DNA of 64,000 nt from Natronincola peptidivorans (GCF_900111615.1 NZ_FOHU01000010.1:1-64000); one strand, 5' to 3'; shown: positions 34,141 through 43,297, counted from the first letter of the stretch. Numbers and translations: made by a program. Notes: generated from the letters alone by a model not told the origin.

Positions 34141-34181
34141 ATTAAATAGGAAGACGTTGCCGATTAGTTTGAATGACGTAT

Positions 34182-34244
34182 TGACGCCTGAGCAACTGCT
34201 AACAAAATAGACCAATCACCATTCTTTACTATTATGGAACACTT
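34182..34244 (-). repeat. ppdK-tail repeat family, copy C
   Basis: About 63 bases. On the minus strand a frame reads SIIVKNGDWSILLAVAQASI then RHSN and stop. It matches copy B closely over the NGDWSILLA part but diverges after AQA, so it lacks the ppdK-like end. Confidence 0.7.
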
Positions 34245-34262
34245 TTTGTACCCATAAATTTT

Positions 34263-34625
34263 CTACATATTTTCTACAAGCTGAATTCTTAATCCATTAG
34301 GGTCCACTATATAGAAAAACTTTATATGTGGGTTTGGTTGAAAGGGACCACTCTCAACAGCTATACCTTTTCCCTTTACAAAATTCATCATCTCATCAAC
34401 TGATTTTACTTCAAATCCCCATGAAATATCTGTACCTACATTTACATCATTACTGTTCTCGTCACATATAAGTTCTATCTTTGTATCTCCATCTCCTAAG
34501 AAGGCAATCTCCATACTAGGTCCAGCTTTAAATCTTTTATCCAGTGTAAGCCCAACTATTTCTTCATAAAACTTTAATGATTCATCCATACTTTTAACTC
34601 TTAATGTACTCCAACAAAATTTCAT
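34263..34625 (-). CDS. VOC (glyoxalase/bleomycin-resistance) superfamily protein
   Basis: 120 residues from the ATG at 34625, which has a strong AGGAGG; a longer frame to 34664 lacks one. The paired beta-alpha-beta-beta-beta fold is seen in STLRVKSMDESLKFYEEIVGLTL and the C-terminal FFYIVDPNGLRIQLVE. The usual first metal ligand (His in the first strand) is not obvious, while Glu residues occur in KIELIC and the terminal QLVE. It may be a binding or resistance protein instead of a lactoylglutathione lyase. It is followed by an unrelated repeat region. Confidence 0.82.
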   Translation of the reverse strand: MKFCWSTLRVKSMDESLKFYEEIVGLTLDKRFKAGPSMEIAFLGDGDTKIELICDENSNDVNVGTDISWGFEVKSVDEMMNFVKGKGIAVESGPFQPNPHIKFFYIVDPNGLRIQLVENM

Positions 34626-34695
34626 AATAATCCTCCTAAAATTTTTTTCACTTTTAAAAAACACGTTGTCATAACAACTATATTAATAAAAAAAG

Positions 34696-34933
34696 TTACT
34701 TAAGATTATAATACATTTTACTTAATAGATTCTTTACATCTAGAATTTTATCTTTTTCTATTCCAATTGTTGCTTCCTCCAACAATTGTGTAACTATAGG
34801 AATTAATTAATCCTTTGATTTGTAATTTTTCAAGAATACGATTGGTATTTGGCTTATCTTTAAATATGGCATCTGCCAACTCCTTAGGAGTAATACCTTC
34901 TTTTTTAAGTTTTGTATTTAATCTATTTAGCAT
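34696..34933 (-). pseudogene. truncated, frameshifted MarR-family regulator
   Basis: The winged-helix core is readable (GITPKELADAIFKDKPNTNRILEKLQIKGLI), but the N-terminal dimerisation helix is missing and the wing is lost. In another frame the C-terminal helix continues as EEATIGIEKDKILDVKNLLS and MYYNLK, then stop at 34696. At least one deletion and one frameshift are needed to explain this. A 61-codon open frame (34748-34933) remains but is unlikely to give a functional regulator. Confidence 0.7.
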
Positions 34934-34974
34934 AAATCCTATATCTCTTAATCTTTTAACATTGTAGAGTTTCC

Positions 34975-35460
34975 CTATTCTTCAGCGTTTTTCTGCTCTC
35001 TTTTCTTTGAGATGTAATAAATTAATAAACAAGCACCCTCTGTTAGTAGGAACATATATAAGGCACTATAGACAAATACAGTAATAGATAAACCTGAAAA
35101 CTTACCATTTAAGTATAGGTTTGTGTTTCTAAATGCTGTAAATAGTCCAAAAATTACCGATGCTGTTCCACATGCAAGTGTAATAAATGTAATTGGCTTC
35201 ATTCCCTTAATGGGAGAGTAATTAGATAATCCCTTGAGAGTTGACTTGGTGGATAAATAAACGGCTCCTACCATAAATAATATAAAGACATTAAATTCTT
35301 TAATGACTCCTAAATTAATAGATAATGATTCTGCTATGATGTAAATGAAGGCTAAAATCATTATTATATTAAATGCCTCAGCCTTAATCTTATTTGTATC
35401 ATGATCGATCCTTTCATCCTTTACTATCTTTGATGATATCCACTTTTTTATTGATTTCAC
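34975..35460 (-). CDS. four-helix membrane protein paired with an XRE regulator
   Basis: 161 residues with four hydrophobic segments (about residues 30-47, 55-70, 92-110 and 128-150) and a charged C-terminus (SKKREQKNAEE). It resembles the small integral membrane proteins that accompany YgzD-type XRE regulators in Firmicutes (DUF6773-like), an assignment by context and topology. GTG start with AAGGAGG nine bases upstream. It starts 27 bases after the regulator gene, so the two are an operon. Function unknown. Confidence 0.75.
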   Translation of the reverse strand: MKSIKKWISSKIVKDERIDHDTNKIKAEAFNIIMILAFIYIIAESLSINLGVIKEFNVFILFMVGAVYLSTKSTLKGLSNYSPIKGMKPITFITLACGTASVIFGLFTAFRNTNLYLNGKFSGLSITVFVYSALYMFLLTEGACLLIYYISKKREQKNAEE

Positions 35461-35487
35461 TTAATACAGCCTCCTTATTCCACTCAA

Positions 35488-35682
35488 TTATTTTTGCCAA
35501 AACAAATCATCCAAGGTTTTATCTAAAGCCTTAGCTATTTCAATACATAGCTTTAATGTGGGGTTATACTTTCCAGCCTCAATCAAGCTAATAGTCTGCC
35601 TAGTCACACCCACTATTTTGGCTAGATCTTCCTGTGTCAGATCCTTTTCTACTCGAGCTATTTTAATTTTACTGACTGCCAC
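35488..35682 (-). CDS. small XRE-family HTH regulator
   Basis: 64 residues, almost all of it one HTH_3 domain (EKDLTQEDLAKIVGVTRQTISLIEAGKYNPTLKL) with the terminal DKTLDDLFW typical of the YgzD/YozG type. GTG start with AAGGAG seven bases upstream. A good promoter and repeated ACAATAT words just upstream suggest autoregulation. It is co-transcribed with the membrane-protein gene that follows. Confidence 0.9.
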   Translation of the reverse strand: MAVSKIKIARVEKDLTQEDLAKIVGVTRQTISLIEAGKYNPTLKLCIEIAKALDKTLDDLFWQK

Positions 35683-35725
35683 ATCCTCACTCCTTATATT
35701 GCATATTTCAATATATTGTATTCAT

Positions 35726-35754
35726 ATTGTAATATATATATTGCATTAAGTCAA
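35726..35754 (-). promoter_or_regulatory. promoter of the XRE gene
   Basis: TTGACT (35754-35749), 17 bases, TACAAT (35731-35726) on the minus strand. ACAATAT is repeated at and after the -10 box (within about 35705-35732), a likely operator array for the encoded regulator. Confidence 0.7.
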
Positions 35755-35783
35755 GTATATTTGTTATTGTACTAAGTAATATA

Positions 35784-35837
35784 AATTTAAAAAAGAACCA
35801 GTATCAGTGATTTAATTAATATCACTTAACTGGCTCT
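35784..35837 (-). terminator. terminator of ppdK
   Basis: Imperfect stem AGAACCAGT...ACTGGCTCT (35794-35802 and 35829-35837), with inner AGTGAT/ATCACT pairing. On the minus strand TTTTTTAAATTT follows. It is located about 90 bases after the ppdK stop. Confidence 0.7.
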
Positions 35838-35910
35838 AAAGGTCTAATTATTCATTTTTAAATAATCTAACTTTATTTTCCTTATGCTGCTTTATATCAC
35901 TTTGTTTTTG

Positions 35911-35975
35911 CATGCTGTTTTAAGCTCTATTTCGATTGGCCTTTATTGTTAATCGCCGCCTGGGCTGCTGCTAAC
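35911..35975 (-). repeat. ppdK 3' end, parent-like copy of the repeat
   Basis: The last codons of ppdK (AAAQAAINNKGQSK) and about 16 bases beyond its stop match copy B (30841-30905) with few mismatches; copy A shares the 28-base core. Confidence 0.8.
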
Positions 35976-38560
35976 CTTGCAACCGGTACTCTATAGGGTG
36001 AGCAAGATACATAGTCTAATCCTAATATATGACAGAACTCTATGGAGTTAGGATCTCCCCCATGCTCGCCACATATGCCTAGCTTGATATCTGGTCTCGC
36101 TTCTTTTCCAAGCTTCACTGCGATTTCCATTAGTTTTCCTACGCCTTTTCTATCAATTCTTTGGAAGGGGTCCTTTTCTAGTATATTTTTCTCTTTGTAC
36201 TCTTTGATGAATTTACCTGCATCATCCCTAGAGTAACCAAAGGTCATTTGGGTTAAATCATTGGTGCCAAAGGAAAAGAACTCTGCTTCAGTGGCAATAT
36301 CATCGGCTGTTATGGCTGCTCTAGGTACTTCTATCATGGTGCCTATTAAATAATTAAGGTCAACCCCTTGCTCTTCTATTACCTCTCTTGCCTTCCTTAA
36401 CACAATGTCTTTATTGTATTGTAATTCCTTTAATTCTCCCACTAGAGGTATCATTATCTCTGGGATAACATCAATACCATCTTCTTCTTTTACAATAATG
36501 GCGGCTTCAATAATTGCCTGCACCTGCATTTCATAGATTTCTGGGTAAGTTACTGCTAATCTGCAGCCTCTATGCCCCAGCATCGGATTCATTTCCTTTA
36601 AGTCCTCGACAACCTCCAGCAATTGTCTATAGGGGACTTGCATTTTTTCTGCTAAATGTTTTATATCCTCTTCTTCATGAGGTAAAAATTCATGTAATGG
36701 TGGGTCAAGCAGCCTAATGGTTACTGGTCTATCCCCCATTGCTCTAAATATCTCAACAAAGTCCTCTCTCTGCATTGGTAATAATTGAGCTAAAGCATTT
36801 CTTCTCTCTTCTTCTCTTCGAGATAGAATCATTTTTCGCATTACAAAAATTCTTGACTCTTCAAAAAACATATGCTCTGTCCTGCATAAACCGATTCCCT
36901 CAGCTCCAAATTCTATCGCCTGTTTGGTATCTCTAGGTGTATCTGCATTGGTTCTTATTTTTAAGCGTCTTAAAGCATCTGCCCATTTCATTAGCTCAAG
37001 GAAATTCTCTGTCAACTGTGATTCTTCAGTAGCTATCTTTCCTTCATAAACTACCCCTTGATTTCCGTCTAAGGAGATATATTCTCCTTCTTTATATAGC
37101 TTTCCACCTACTTTAAAAGTCTTATCCTGTTCATCTATTCTTACATCGCCAGCTCCTGCAATACAGCATTTCCCCATCCCTCTTGCTACTACCGCTGCAT
37201 GAGAGGTCATGCCGCCTCTTGCAGTTAATATACCCTCCGAGGCTACCATGCCCTCTATATCCTCTGGAGAGGTTTCCGTACGTACCAGAATAGCCTTTTC
37301 TCCTCTATTATTGGCATTCACCACATCCTCTGGTGTAAAATAGATCTTGCCGGTGGCTGCTCCTGAGGAAGCTGGTAATCCTTTAGTAATCACAACTGCT
37401 TGTGCCAACTCTTTTTCTTTAAAGGTAGGGTGTAGCAGTTGTTCTACCTGTAGAGGATCTACTCGCATAATTGCTTCTTCTTTAGATAGTTTTCCTTCTT
37501 TATACATATCTACTGCAATATTTACTGCTGCTAAGGCAGTCCTCTTACCATTTCGTGTCTGTAGTATATATAACTCTTGGTTTTCGATAGTAAATTCTAT
37601 GTCCTGCATATCCTTGTAGTGGGCCTCTAGCAGCTCTGCTACCTCTTTAAACTTATCGTAGGCATTCGGCATCTTTGCCTTTAACTCTATGATAGGTCTA
37701 GGGGTTCTAATTCCCGCAACTACGTCTTCTCCTTGAGCATTCATTAAAAATTCTCCAAACAGCTTATTTTCTCCAGTAGAAGGATCTCTAGTAAAAGCTA
37801 CTCCTGTTCCGGATGTATCTCCCATATTACCAAATACCATCGATTGAATATTGACAGCTGTTCCTAGGACATCAGGAATATCGTTTAATCTTCGATATAC
37901 CTTTGCTCGTGGGTTGTTCCATGATTTAAATACTGCCTCTACTGACATAAATAACTGTTCTTTTGCATCTTGAGGGAAATCTAAACCCGTCTCCTTCTTT
38001 ACTACCTTTTTATACTTTTCAATAATATCCTGCAAATCTTCTGCCGTTAGCTTAGTATCTTCTTCAATCCCTTTTTCCGCTTTTTTCTTCTCTAGAATGC
38101 TATCAAATTTATATTTTGGAATTTCTAACACTACATCTCCAAACATTTGAATAAATCTCCTATAGCTGTCGTAGGCAAAACGGGGGTTATTTGTAGCAGA
38201 AACTAAGCCCTCAACAGAGATATCATTCAATCCAAGGTTTAGTATAGTATCCATCATTCCAGGCATAGAAACAGCACTACCAGAACGTACAGAAACTAAC
38301 AAAGGATTTTGAGATGTTCCTAGCTTTTTTCCCATCTTTTCTTCTAAATTCCTCAAATGTGCTAGTATTTCACCCTTTAGCTCCTCCCACAGCCTTCCGC
38401 CTTCTTCATAGTACTGATTACAGGCTTCCGTTGTTACAGTAAAACCACTGGGCACAGGTAGTCCTATGCTGGTCATTTCTCCAAGGTTTGCTCCTTTTCC
38501 ACCTAATAGTGATTTCATCTCAGTTGTTCCCTCATGAAAGCCATATACGTACTTTTTCAC
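35927..38560 (-). CDS. ppdK: pyruvate, phosphate dikinase
   Basis: 877 residues from a GTG at 38560, preferred over an ATG at 38575 because GGAGG lies eight bases upstream and the N-terminus (KKYVYGFHEGTTEMKSLLGGKGANL) then matches the family. The N-terminal ATP-grasp domain, the phospho-His domain (GGMTSHAAVVARGMGKCC, catalytic His) and the C-terminal PEP/pyruvate barrel (FGTNDLTQMTFGYSRDD, GICGEHGGDP) are complete. It interconverts pyruvate, ATP and phosphate with PEP, AMP and pyrophosphate in the cytoplasm. It is preceded by its regulator ppsR, with a ccpN-like gene before that; the three form an operon for PEP/pyruvate control. Confidence 0.97.
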   Translation of the reverse strand: MKKYVYGFHEGTTEMKSLLGGKGANLGEMTSIGLPVPSGFTVTTEACNQYYEEGGRLWEELKGEILAHLRNLEEKMGKKLGTSQNPLLVSVRSGSAVSMPGMMDTILNLGLNDISVEGLVSATNNPRFAYDSYRRFIQMFGDVVLEIPKYKFDSILEKKKAEKGIEEDTKLTAEDLQDIIEKYKKVVKKETGLDFPQDAKEQLFMSVEAVFKSWNNPRAKVYRRLNDIPDVLGTAVNIQSMVFGNMGDTSGTGVAFTRDPSTGENKLFGEFLMNAQGEDVVAGIRTPRPIIELKAKMPNAYDKFKEVAELLEAHYKDMQDIEFTIENQELYILQTRNGKRTALAAVNIAVDMYKEGKLSKEEAIMRVDPLQVEQLLHPTFKEKELAQAVVITKGLPASSGAATGKIYFTPEDVVNANNRGEKAILVRTETSPEDIEGMVASEGILTARGGMTSHAAVVARGMGKCCIAGAGDVRIDEQDKTFKVGGKLYKEGEYISLDGNQGVVYEGKIATEESQLTENFLELMKWADALRRLKIRTNADTPRDTKQAIEFGAEGIGLCRTEHMFFEESRIFVMRKMILSRREEERRNALAQLLPMQREDFVEIFRAMGDRPVTIRLLDPPLHEFLPHEEEDIKHLAEKMQVPYRQLLEVVEDLKEMNPMLGHRGCRLAVTYPEIYEMQVQAIIEAAIIVKEEDGIDVIPEIMIPLVGELKELQYNKDIVLRKAREVIEEQGVDLNYLIGTMIEVPRAAITADDIATEAEFFSFGTNDLTQMTFGYSRDDAGKFIKEYKEKNILEKDPFQRIDRKGVGKLMEIAVKLGKEARPDIKLGICGEHGGDPNSIEFCHILGLDYVSCSPYRVPVARLAAAQAAINNKGQSK

Positions 38561-38612
38561 TATTTCCACCTCCATAGAAATTGTTATGTATACTATCCCT
38601 TAGCTTACCCTT

Positions 38613-39446
38613 TTACTTCCCGTTAATTACTTTATAGCCTATCTCTCTAAATATTTCTAAGATAATGCTGGCACTTTCTTCTACAGCCTTTGTAGATACA
38701 TCTATTACAGGACATCCTAGTTTCTTCATAATTGCATCGGCATACTCCAATTCTTCTAAAATCCTTTCAATACTAGCATAATTTGCTTCACTCTTTAAAC
38801 CAAGTGCTTTTAGCCTTTCTTGCCTTATCTCAATAAGCTTCATTGGATTTGTTGTTAGTCCAATAATTTTTTTGGAAGGAACATCGAATAATTCCTGGGG
38901 TAAAGCAACCTCTGGTACCAATGGCACATTGGCAACCTTGATATTTTTATGGGCCAAATACATACTCAAGGGAGTCTTAGAAGTTCTAGATATCCCTATT
39001 AGTACAATATCTGCTTTTTTCAGACCTCTTGGGTCTTTGCCATCATCATATTTTACCGCAAATTCAATGGCTTCCACCTTTTTAAAGTATTTTTCATCTA
39101 GCTTTCTTATTAAACCTGGCTCCCTCTTAGGGGTAGAGTGTAGTATATTGCTAAAACCTTCAATTATTGGTGACATAATATCAATACAAGGTATGTTATA
39201 TTTTTTTGTTTCCTCCTCAAGAAAGATTTTTAACTCTGGTACCACCATAGTAAATATTATGATTGATCTCTGTTGTTTAGCTTCTTGAATCATTTCTGTA
39301 ATTTGCTGTTTTTCATTAATAAATGGATATCTTCTAATTTCATAGTTTTCAAATATAAATTGACTAACAGCAGCCTTTGCCACCTGCTCTGCCGTTTCTC
39401 CAATAGAATCCGATACTAAATATATCAACAAACTTTCCTTATCCAT
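38613..39446 (-). CDS. ppsR: PPDK regulatory protein (bifunctional kinase/phosphorylase)
   Basis: 277 residues of the DUF299 family. The N-terminus IYLVSDSIGETAEQVAKAA and the P-loop-like GISRTSKTPLSMYLA are hallmarks. It phosphorylates a Thr beside the catalytic His of PPDK with ADP and removes it with phosphate, switching the enzyme. The target site in the neighbouring PPDK is GGMTSHAA, which has the Thr. It lies 52 bases upstream of ppdK and 10 bases after the ccpN-like gene. The Bacillus orthologue is yqfL. Confidence 0.95.
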   Translation of the reverse strand: MDKESLLIYLVSDSIGETAEQVAKAAVSQFIFENYEIRRYPFINEKQQITEMIQEAKQQRSIIIFTMVVPELKIFLEEETKKYNIPCIDIMSPIIEGFSNILHSTPKREPGLIRKLDEKYFKKVEAIEFAVKYDDGKDPRGLKKADIVLIGISRTSKTPLSMYLAHKNIKVANVPLVPEVALPQELFDVPSKKIIGLTTNPMKLIEIRQERLKALGLKSEANYASIERILEELEYADAIMKKLGCPVIDVSTKAVEESASIILEIFREIGYKVINGK

Positions 39447-39456
39447 ATAATTCCTC

Positions 39457-40095
39457 CTACTCTTTACATAATTCTACAAATAATCTGGTAATGTTGCTTT
39501 TAGATATCTTTCCTATTACCTTTAGCTTTGCTTTATGATCAATCATTACCTTTTCAACTACTGGTAAGCTATCTACCTCATGGCTTGTAATTTTCTCCGC
39601 TGCCTCCAAAATACTTTCCTCTGGATAAACGGTAGCAATATTTGGCATCCTCGTCATAATCATAGCCACTGGCACTTTGTTTATGTCAACGCCGCCAATG
39701 GCATTTTTCAAGAAATCTTTTCGCGATACCACTCCGGCCAGCCCTTCCTTGGCTACTACATAAATACTTCCTGTGTCCTCCAAAAACATTGTAACTATAG
39801 CATTATATACAGACATATCCTCTGTAACCACTGTAGGTAATGACATAATATCTCTAACCTTGGTATTCTTTACAGATTGTGCTAGTAAGTTTGCATGAGG
39901 CTTTCCTGTATAAAAATATCCTACCTTCGGTCTTGCATCCAGTACACCTGACATTGTAAGTATTGCTAAATCTGGTCTTAATGTAGCTCTTGTAAGCTTT
40001 AACATTGCCGCTATTTCTTGGCTTGTAATTGGTTGGTTTTCTTGTACTATTTCTACTATTTTATTTTGCCTACCTGTAAACTCTATATGTATCAC
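39457..40095 (-). CDS. ccpN: HTH-CBS transcriptional regulator, CcpN/YqzB family
   Basis: 212 residues from a GTG at 40095. The N-terminal HTH (TGRQNKIVEIVQENQPITSQEIAAMLKLTRATLRPDLAIL) is followed by two CBS domains (about residues 80-205, VRDIMSLP and VAMIMTRMP). The family represses gluconeogenic genes and senses the energy state. The start is problematic. AGGTG is ideally placed for an ATA codon at 40086, which would give the family-typical N-terminus (x-EFTGRQ); GTG 40095 overlaps that site and ATG 40143 lies in probable promoter sequence. It heads the operon with ppsR and ppdK. Confidence 0.88.
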   Translation of the reverse strand: MIHIEFTGRQNKIVEIVQENQPITSQEIAAMLKLTRATLRPDLAILTMSGVLDARPKVGYFYTGKPHANLLAQSVKNTKVRDIMSLPTVVTEDMSVYNAIVTMFLEDTGSIYVVAKEGLAGVVSRKDFLKNAIGGVDINKVPVAMIMTRMPNIATVYPEESILEAAEKITSHEVDSLPVVEKVMIDHKAKLKVIGKISKSNITRLFVELCKE

Positions 40096-40239
40096 CTCTT
40101 TATGTGCTACTCTATTTTTATATGTGTTATACTTTATAAACAATTTATCATATTCTACTTAGTTTTGCTATACTATTTTGCAATTATTCTTAAAAATTTA
40201 CACTATTGAATAGTCTTTATTAAATTCAATGTGCTAGAA

Positions 40240-40286
40240 AACCCAGCTGCCACAGTGTATAAAGTCATACCTTGAGGTGCTGGGTT
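40240..40286 (-). terminator. terminator of glyS
   Basis: AACCCAGC (40240-40247) and GCTGGGTT (40279-40286) close a long loop. On the minus strand TTTTC follows, and on the plus strand GGGGTTTTT. It is about 60 bases after the glyS stop. Confidence 0.6.
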
Positions 40287-40344
40287 GGGGTTTTTCAATC
40301 ATCTAGCTGGATATCTTAAACTCTGAGTGAAAAATAATGGTGTA

Positions 40345-41742
40345 CTAGAACTTCAATCGTTTCTCTAAATATTCTTCTAATTTATCTATAGCGATTCTTT
40401 CCTGTTGCATACTATCTCTTTCCCTTACGGTTACACATTGATCCTCTAATGAGTCATAGTCAAAAGTAATGCAGTAAGGGGTTCCTATTTCATCATGTCG
40501 TCGATATCTTTTTCCAATACTTCCTGCCTCATCATAATCAACCATGTATTTATCTGATAACTTTTCATACAGTTTTAAAGTGTCTTCCTTAAGTTTTTTG
40601 GTTAGTGGAAATATTGCTGCCTTATAAGGTGATAGTGCAGGGTGTAGCTTTAATACTACTCTGGTATCCTTTTCGTCAATTACTTCTTCTTCATAGGCAT
40701 CCACTAAAAAGGCTAGGGTTACTCTATCTGCGCCTAAGGAAGGCTCTATACAGTAAGGCACATATTTTTCATTTGTTATAGGGTCCTGATAGGTAAAGTC
40801 TACTCCAGAATGCTCACTATGCTGTTTTAAATCATAATCAGTTCTATCGGCTATCCCCCACAGCTCTCCCCATCCAAATGGGAACCTAAATTCGATATCT
40901 ACAGTAGCATTACTATAATGAGAAAGCTCATCTTCAGTATGCTCTCTTAGTCTTATATTGTCTTCCTTCATATTTAGATTTATAAGCCAATTTTTACAGA
41001 AGTCTAACCAATAATCGAACCATTCCAAATCCTCTCCTGGTTTACAGAAAAATTCTAATTCCATTTGCTCAAATTCTCTAGTTCTGAAGGTAAAGTTACC
41101 TGGGGTGATTTCGTTTCTAAAGGATTTTCCTATTTGTCCTATACCAAAGGGAACCTTTTTTCTAGAGGTTCTTAAAGCATTTTTAAAATTAACAAAAATA
41201 CCTTGAGCAGTTTCTGGTCTTAGATATATTTGTGTACTAGTATCCTCCGTTACCCCTTGAAAGGTTTTAAACATTAGATTAAACTGACGAATATCTGTAT
41301 ACTCATTGGCACCACAGTCTGGACAGTCTATGGCATTTTCTTCAATGAAGGCTTTCATTTTTTCATTACTCCAACCGTCTACACTGATATCGTCAATGTC
41401 CTCCCCTTGCTTTTTCAAATAGTCTTCTACGAGCTTATCGGCTCTAAATCTTGCCTTACACTTCTTACAATCCATTAATGGGTCGTTAAAGCCTCCAACA
41501 TGTCCTGAAGCTACCCATGTTTTAGGATTCATCAGTATGGCTGAATCCAATCCAACATTATAAGGACTTTGTTGAATAAATTTTTTCCACCATGCTTTTT
41601 TTACATTGTTCTTCAGTTCAACTCCAAGAGGACCATAATCCCATGTATTGGCCAATCCTCCATATATTTCTGAACCAGGAAATATAAAACCTCTAGCCTT
41701 TGCCAATGCTACAATCTTTTCCATTGTTTTTTCCTTTGTCAT
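40345..41742 (-). CDS. glyS: glycyl-tRNA synthetase, single-chain (alpha2) type
   Basis: 465 residues, the length of the homodimeric class II enzyme (also called GlyQS). It starts [34 protein letters not shown]. Motif 2 ([25 protein letters not shown]) and motif 3 ([14 protein letters not shown]) are present. A Cys pair with distal partner (CKKC and CPDC) suggests a zinc-binding insertion. It charges tRNA-Gly. It is preceded by a T-box leader with a strong promoter, so it is regulated by uncharged tRNA-Gly. AGGAGGAG precedes the ATG. Confidence 0.97.
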   Translation of the reverse strand: MTKEKTMEKIVALAKARGFIFPGSEIYGGLANTWDYGPLGVELKNNVKKAWWKKFIQQSPYNVGLDSAILMNPKTWVASGHVGGFNDPLMDCKKCKARFRADKLVEDYLKKQGEDIDDISVDGWSNEKMKAFIEENAIDCPDCGANEYTDIRQFNLMFKTFQGVTEDTSTQIYLRPETAQGIFVNFKNALRTSRKKVPFGIGQIGKSFRNEITPGNFTFRTREFEQMELEFFCKPGEDLEWFDYWLDFCKNWLINLNMKEDNIRLREHTEDELSHYSNATVDIEFRFPFGWGELWGIADRTDYDLKQHSEHSGVDFTYQDPITNEKYVPYCIEPSLGADRVTLAFLVDAYEEEVIDEKDTRVVLKLHPALSPYKAAIFPLTKKLKEDTLKLYEKLSDKYMVDYDEAGSIGKRYRRHDEIGTPYCITFDYDSLEDQCVTVRERDSMQQERIAIDKLEEYLEKRLKF

Positions 41743-41761
41743 AGTATCTCCTCCTATTAAA

Positions 41762-41990
41762 ATTTTCTAAAAAAATAAAAGCCCTCCATCCCTAATAACC
41801 TTAGGGACGAAAGACTCTTCTTCCGCGGTTCCACCCTAGTTGATACATAAATGTATCCACTTTGAGATTCTTAGCTCAAAAGTGCCCTTCATTGATAATC
41901 TACACTGGACTTCCACCTTCTCCAGCTCGCTTGAGTATTTTTATCAATTACTCTTCTTTTTCATAGCTAATGATAGTATTTAATTTACTA
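41762..41990 (-). promoter_or_regulatory. T-box riboswitch (glycine) controlling glyS
   Basis: The 14-base T-box AGGGTGGAACCGCG is on the minus strand at 41837-41824. After it comes the terminator: stem GTCCCTAA/TTAGGGAT (about 41810-41786) with TTTTATTTTTTT behind it. Upstream, stem I elements are visible: the AGTA of the specifier loop, a distal region with GAGCTGGAGAAGGTGGAAG, and a GGC codon at 41886-41884 followed by A, fitting a glycine specifier. Uncharged tRNA-Gly would stabilise the antiterminator. Confidence 0.92.
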
Positions 41991-41993
41991 TAA

Positions 41994-42022
41994 AATGTAT
42001 CAAATATTGATAATATTGTCAA
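41994..42022 (-). promoter_or_regulatory. promoter of the glyS T-box transcript
   Basis: TTGACA (42022-42017), 17 bases, TACATT (41999-41994) on the minus strand, placing the start just before the T-box stem I. Confidence 0.75.
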
Positions 42023-42033
42023 TAGCGATTTTA

Positions 42034-42537
42034 TTAAAAGTCTGAACCACTTTCATCAAGATCATCTAAAATATCATCTGTCTCTTGATCAGTAGGATTT
42101 CCTTTCATTTTGCTCCTAAACTCGTCTACCTTTTCTTCTGCTATTTCATTTAGGTCATAAATCTTTCCATCATTTTGAACAATTTCAATTTTTGTCTTTG
42201 TTACCAATGCAGCAGAGATGCCAAGTATAGAAACTAGCGGAGCCAATACAACCCCAATAGCTCCTGCGGTAACTGGAATATTTAGTATTACGTCGTTGTC
42301 TTTTTTTAAAATGACTCTAGTAACGTTTCCTTTTTCTATGACTTTTTTCAACTTTTCAATCATTTCATTGCCAGCCATGCTCATATTTTTTGTCCATTTG
42401 CTATCGGATTCCTCTTCTAATGCAATCAACGCCTCTACAACATTTCCGTCTGCGCTTTCTAAGGCATCCTTCGCCTTTTTATAAGATACTCCAGTTCTTT
42501 CTCTAATAATGTCAATTTTTTCAAGATTAATATCCAT
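42034..42537 (-). CDS. UBA-like plus DUF4342 domain protein
   Basis: 167 residues. The N-terminal 45 residues (EKIDIIRERTGVSYKKAKDALESADGNVVEALIALE) form a UBA/TS-N-like three-helix domain as in EF-Ts. The DUF4342 domain (about residues 55-140) contains a hydrophobic NIPVTAGAIGVVLAPLVSILG segment that may be membrane-associated. An acidic tail closes the protein. It lies 19 bases after recO and before the glyS T-box. The family is common in Clostridia; its function is unknown. Confidence 0.85.
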   Translation of the reverse strand: MDINLEKIDIIRERTGVSYKKAKDALESADGNVVEALIALEEESDSKWTKNMSMAGNEMIEKLKKVIEKGNVTRVILKKDNDVILNIPVTAGAIGVVLAPLVSILGISAALVTKTKIEIVQNDGKIYDLNEIAEEKVDEFRSKMKGNPTDQETDDILDDLDESGSDF

Positions 42538-42556
42538 TTCTTATCCTCTCCTTTTT

Positions 42557-43297
42557 TTACAATTTATCTGCTAATTCAATACTTTTGAAGTCATATTTAT
42601 TAATATGTACTAAAATATAATGCTTTAATATTCTTTTTAGATTTTCATTTAAGGAATCACTTATTTTTAGTTTTTGAATCTCTACTATATCTCTAGATTG
42701 TAGATACTTTGCTAATCGGAGAGTAATATCAGATATTTTCATTGCATAGGGGTCCTGATTAAAACATAGGTTGCATAATACCCCACCCTCCTGTGAACTA
42801 AAACGCCAATTGCTTGATTCTTTCTTGCCACAACTAACACATTGATATAATTCTGGCCTAAATCCACAGTAGTTTAAATAATTCATTTCAAAGCTTCGTA
42901 TAATGGTATTCATCTCTATATCTGATTGGGTCAATAGATGCAAGGTTTTCCCAAGAAGATTAAACAGGCGATTGTTGGTCTGTCCTTCATTAACGGTAGC
43001 CTCCACAAGCTCTACTAAATATGCTGCATAGGATAACTTCTTTACATCTTCCCTCAGCTTATAAAATATTTCCTTTGGTTCACATTGGCTGACAGTATAA
43101 AGACTCTTTCCTTTATAAAGAAGAAAGTCGCTATAGCAAAACGGCTGAACGCCAGCGATAAGGCTACTCTTGGGTCGTTTTGCGCCTTTGGCTATAGCAT
43201 TTATTTTCCCAAGTTTTCTAGTAAATATAATTAAAAGACTGTCAGATTCCCCATATTTTTTGCTTTTCAATACAAAACCCTCAGTTTTCACAAGCAT
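42557..43297 (-). CDS. recO: DNA repair protein RecO
   Basis: 246 residues. The N-terminal OB fold begins [30 protein letters not shown], the family signature. A four-Cys zinc site is formed by CVSCGKK and CNLC (about residues 150-180). RecO loads RecA with RecR at gapped DNA. AGGAG precedes the ATG. It is located after era and yqzL, the usual Firmicutes order. Confidence 0.95.
   Translation of the reverse strand: MLVKTEGFVLKSKKYGESDSLLIIFTRKLGKINAIAKGAKRPKSSLIAGVQPFCYSDFLLYKGKSLYTVSQCEPKEIFYKLREDVKKLSYAAYLVELVEATVNEGQTNNRLFNLLGKTLHLLTQSDIEMNTIIRSFEMNYLNYCGFRPELYQCVSCGKKESSNWRFSSQEGGVLCNLCFNQDPYAMKISDITLRLAKYLQSRDIVEIQKLKISDSLNENLKRILKHYILVHINKYDFKSIELADKL

Noticed and set aside
34748-34933. 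Intact 61-residue MarR-like regulator
   Set aside because: It lacks the dimerisation helices, and the wing and tail continue in another frame, so it is listed as a pseudogene.
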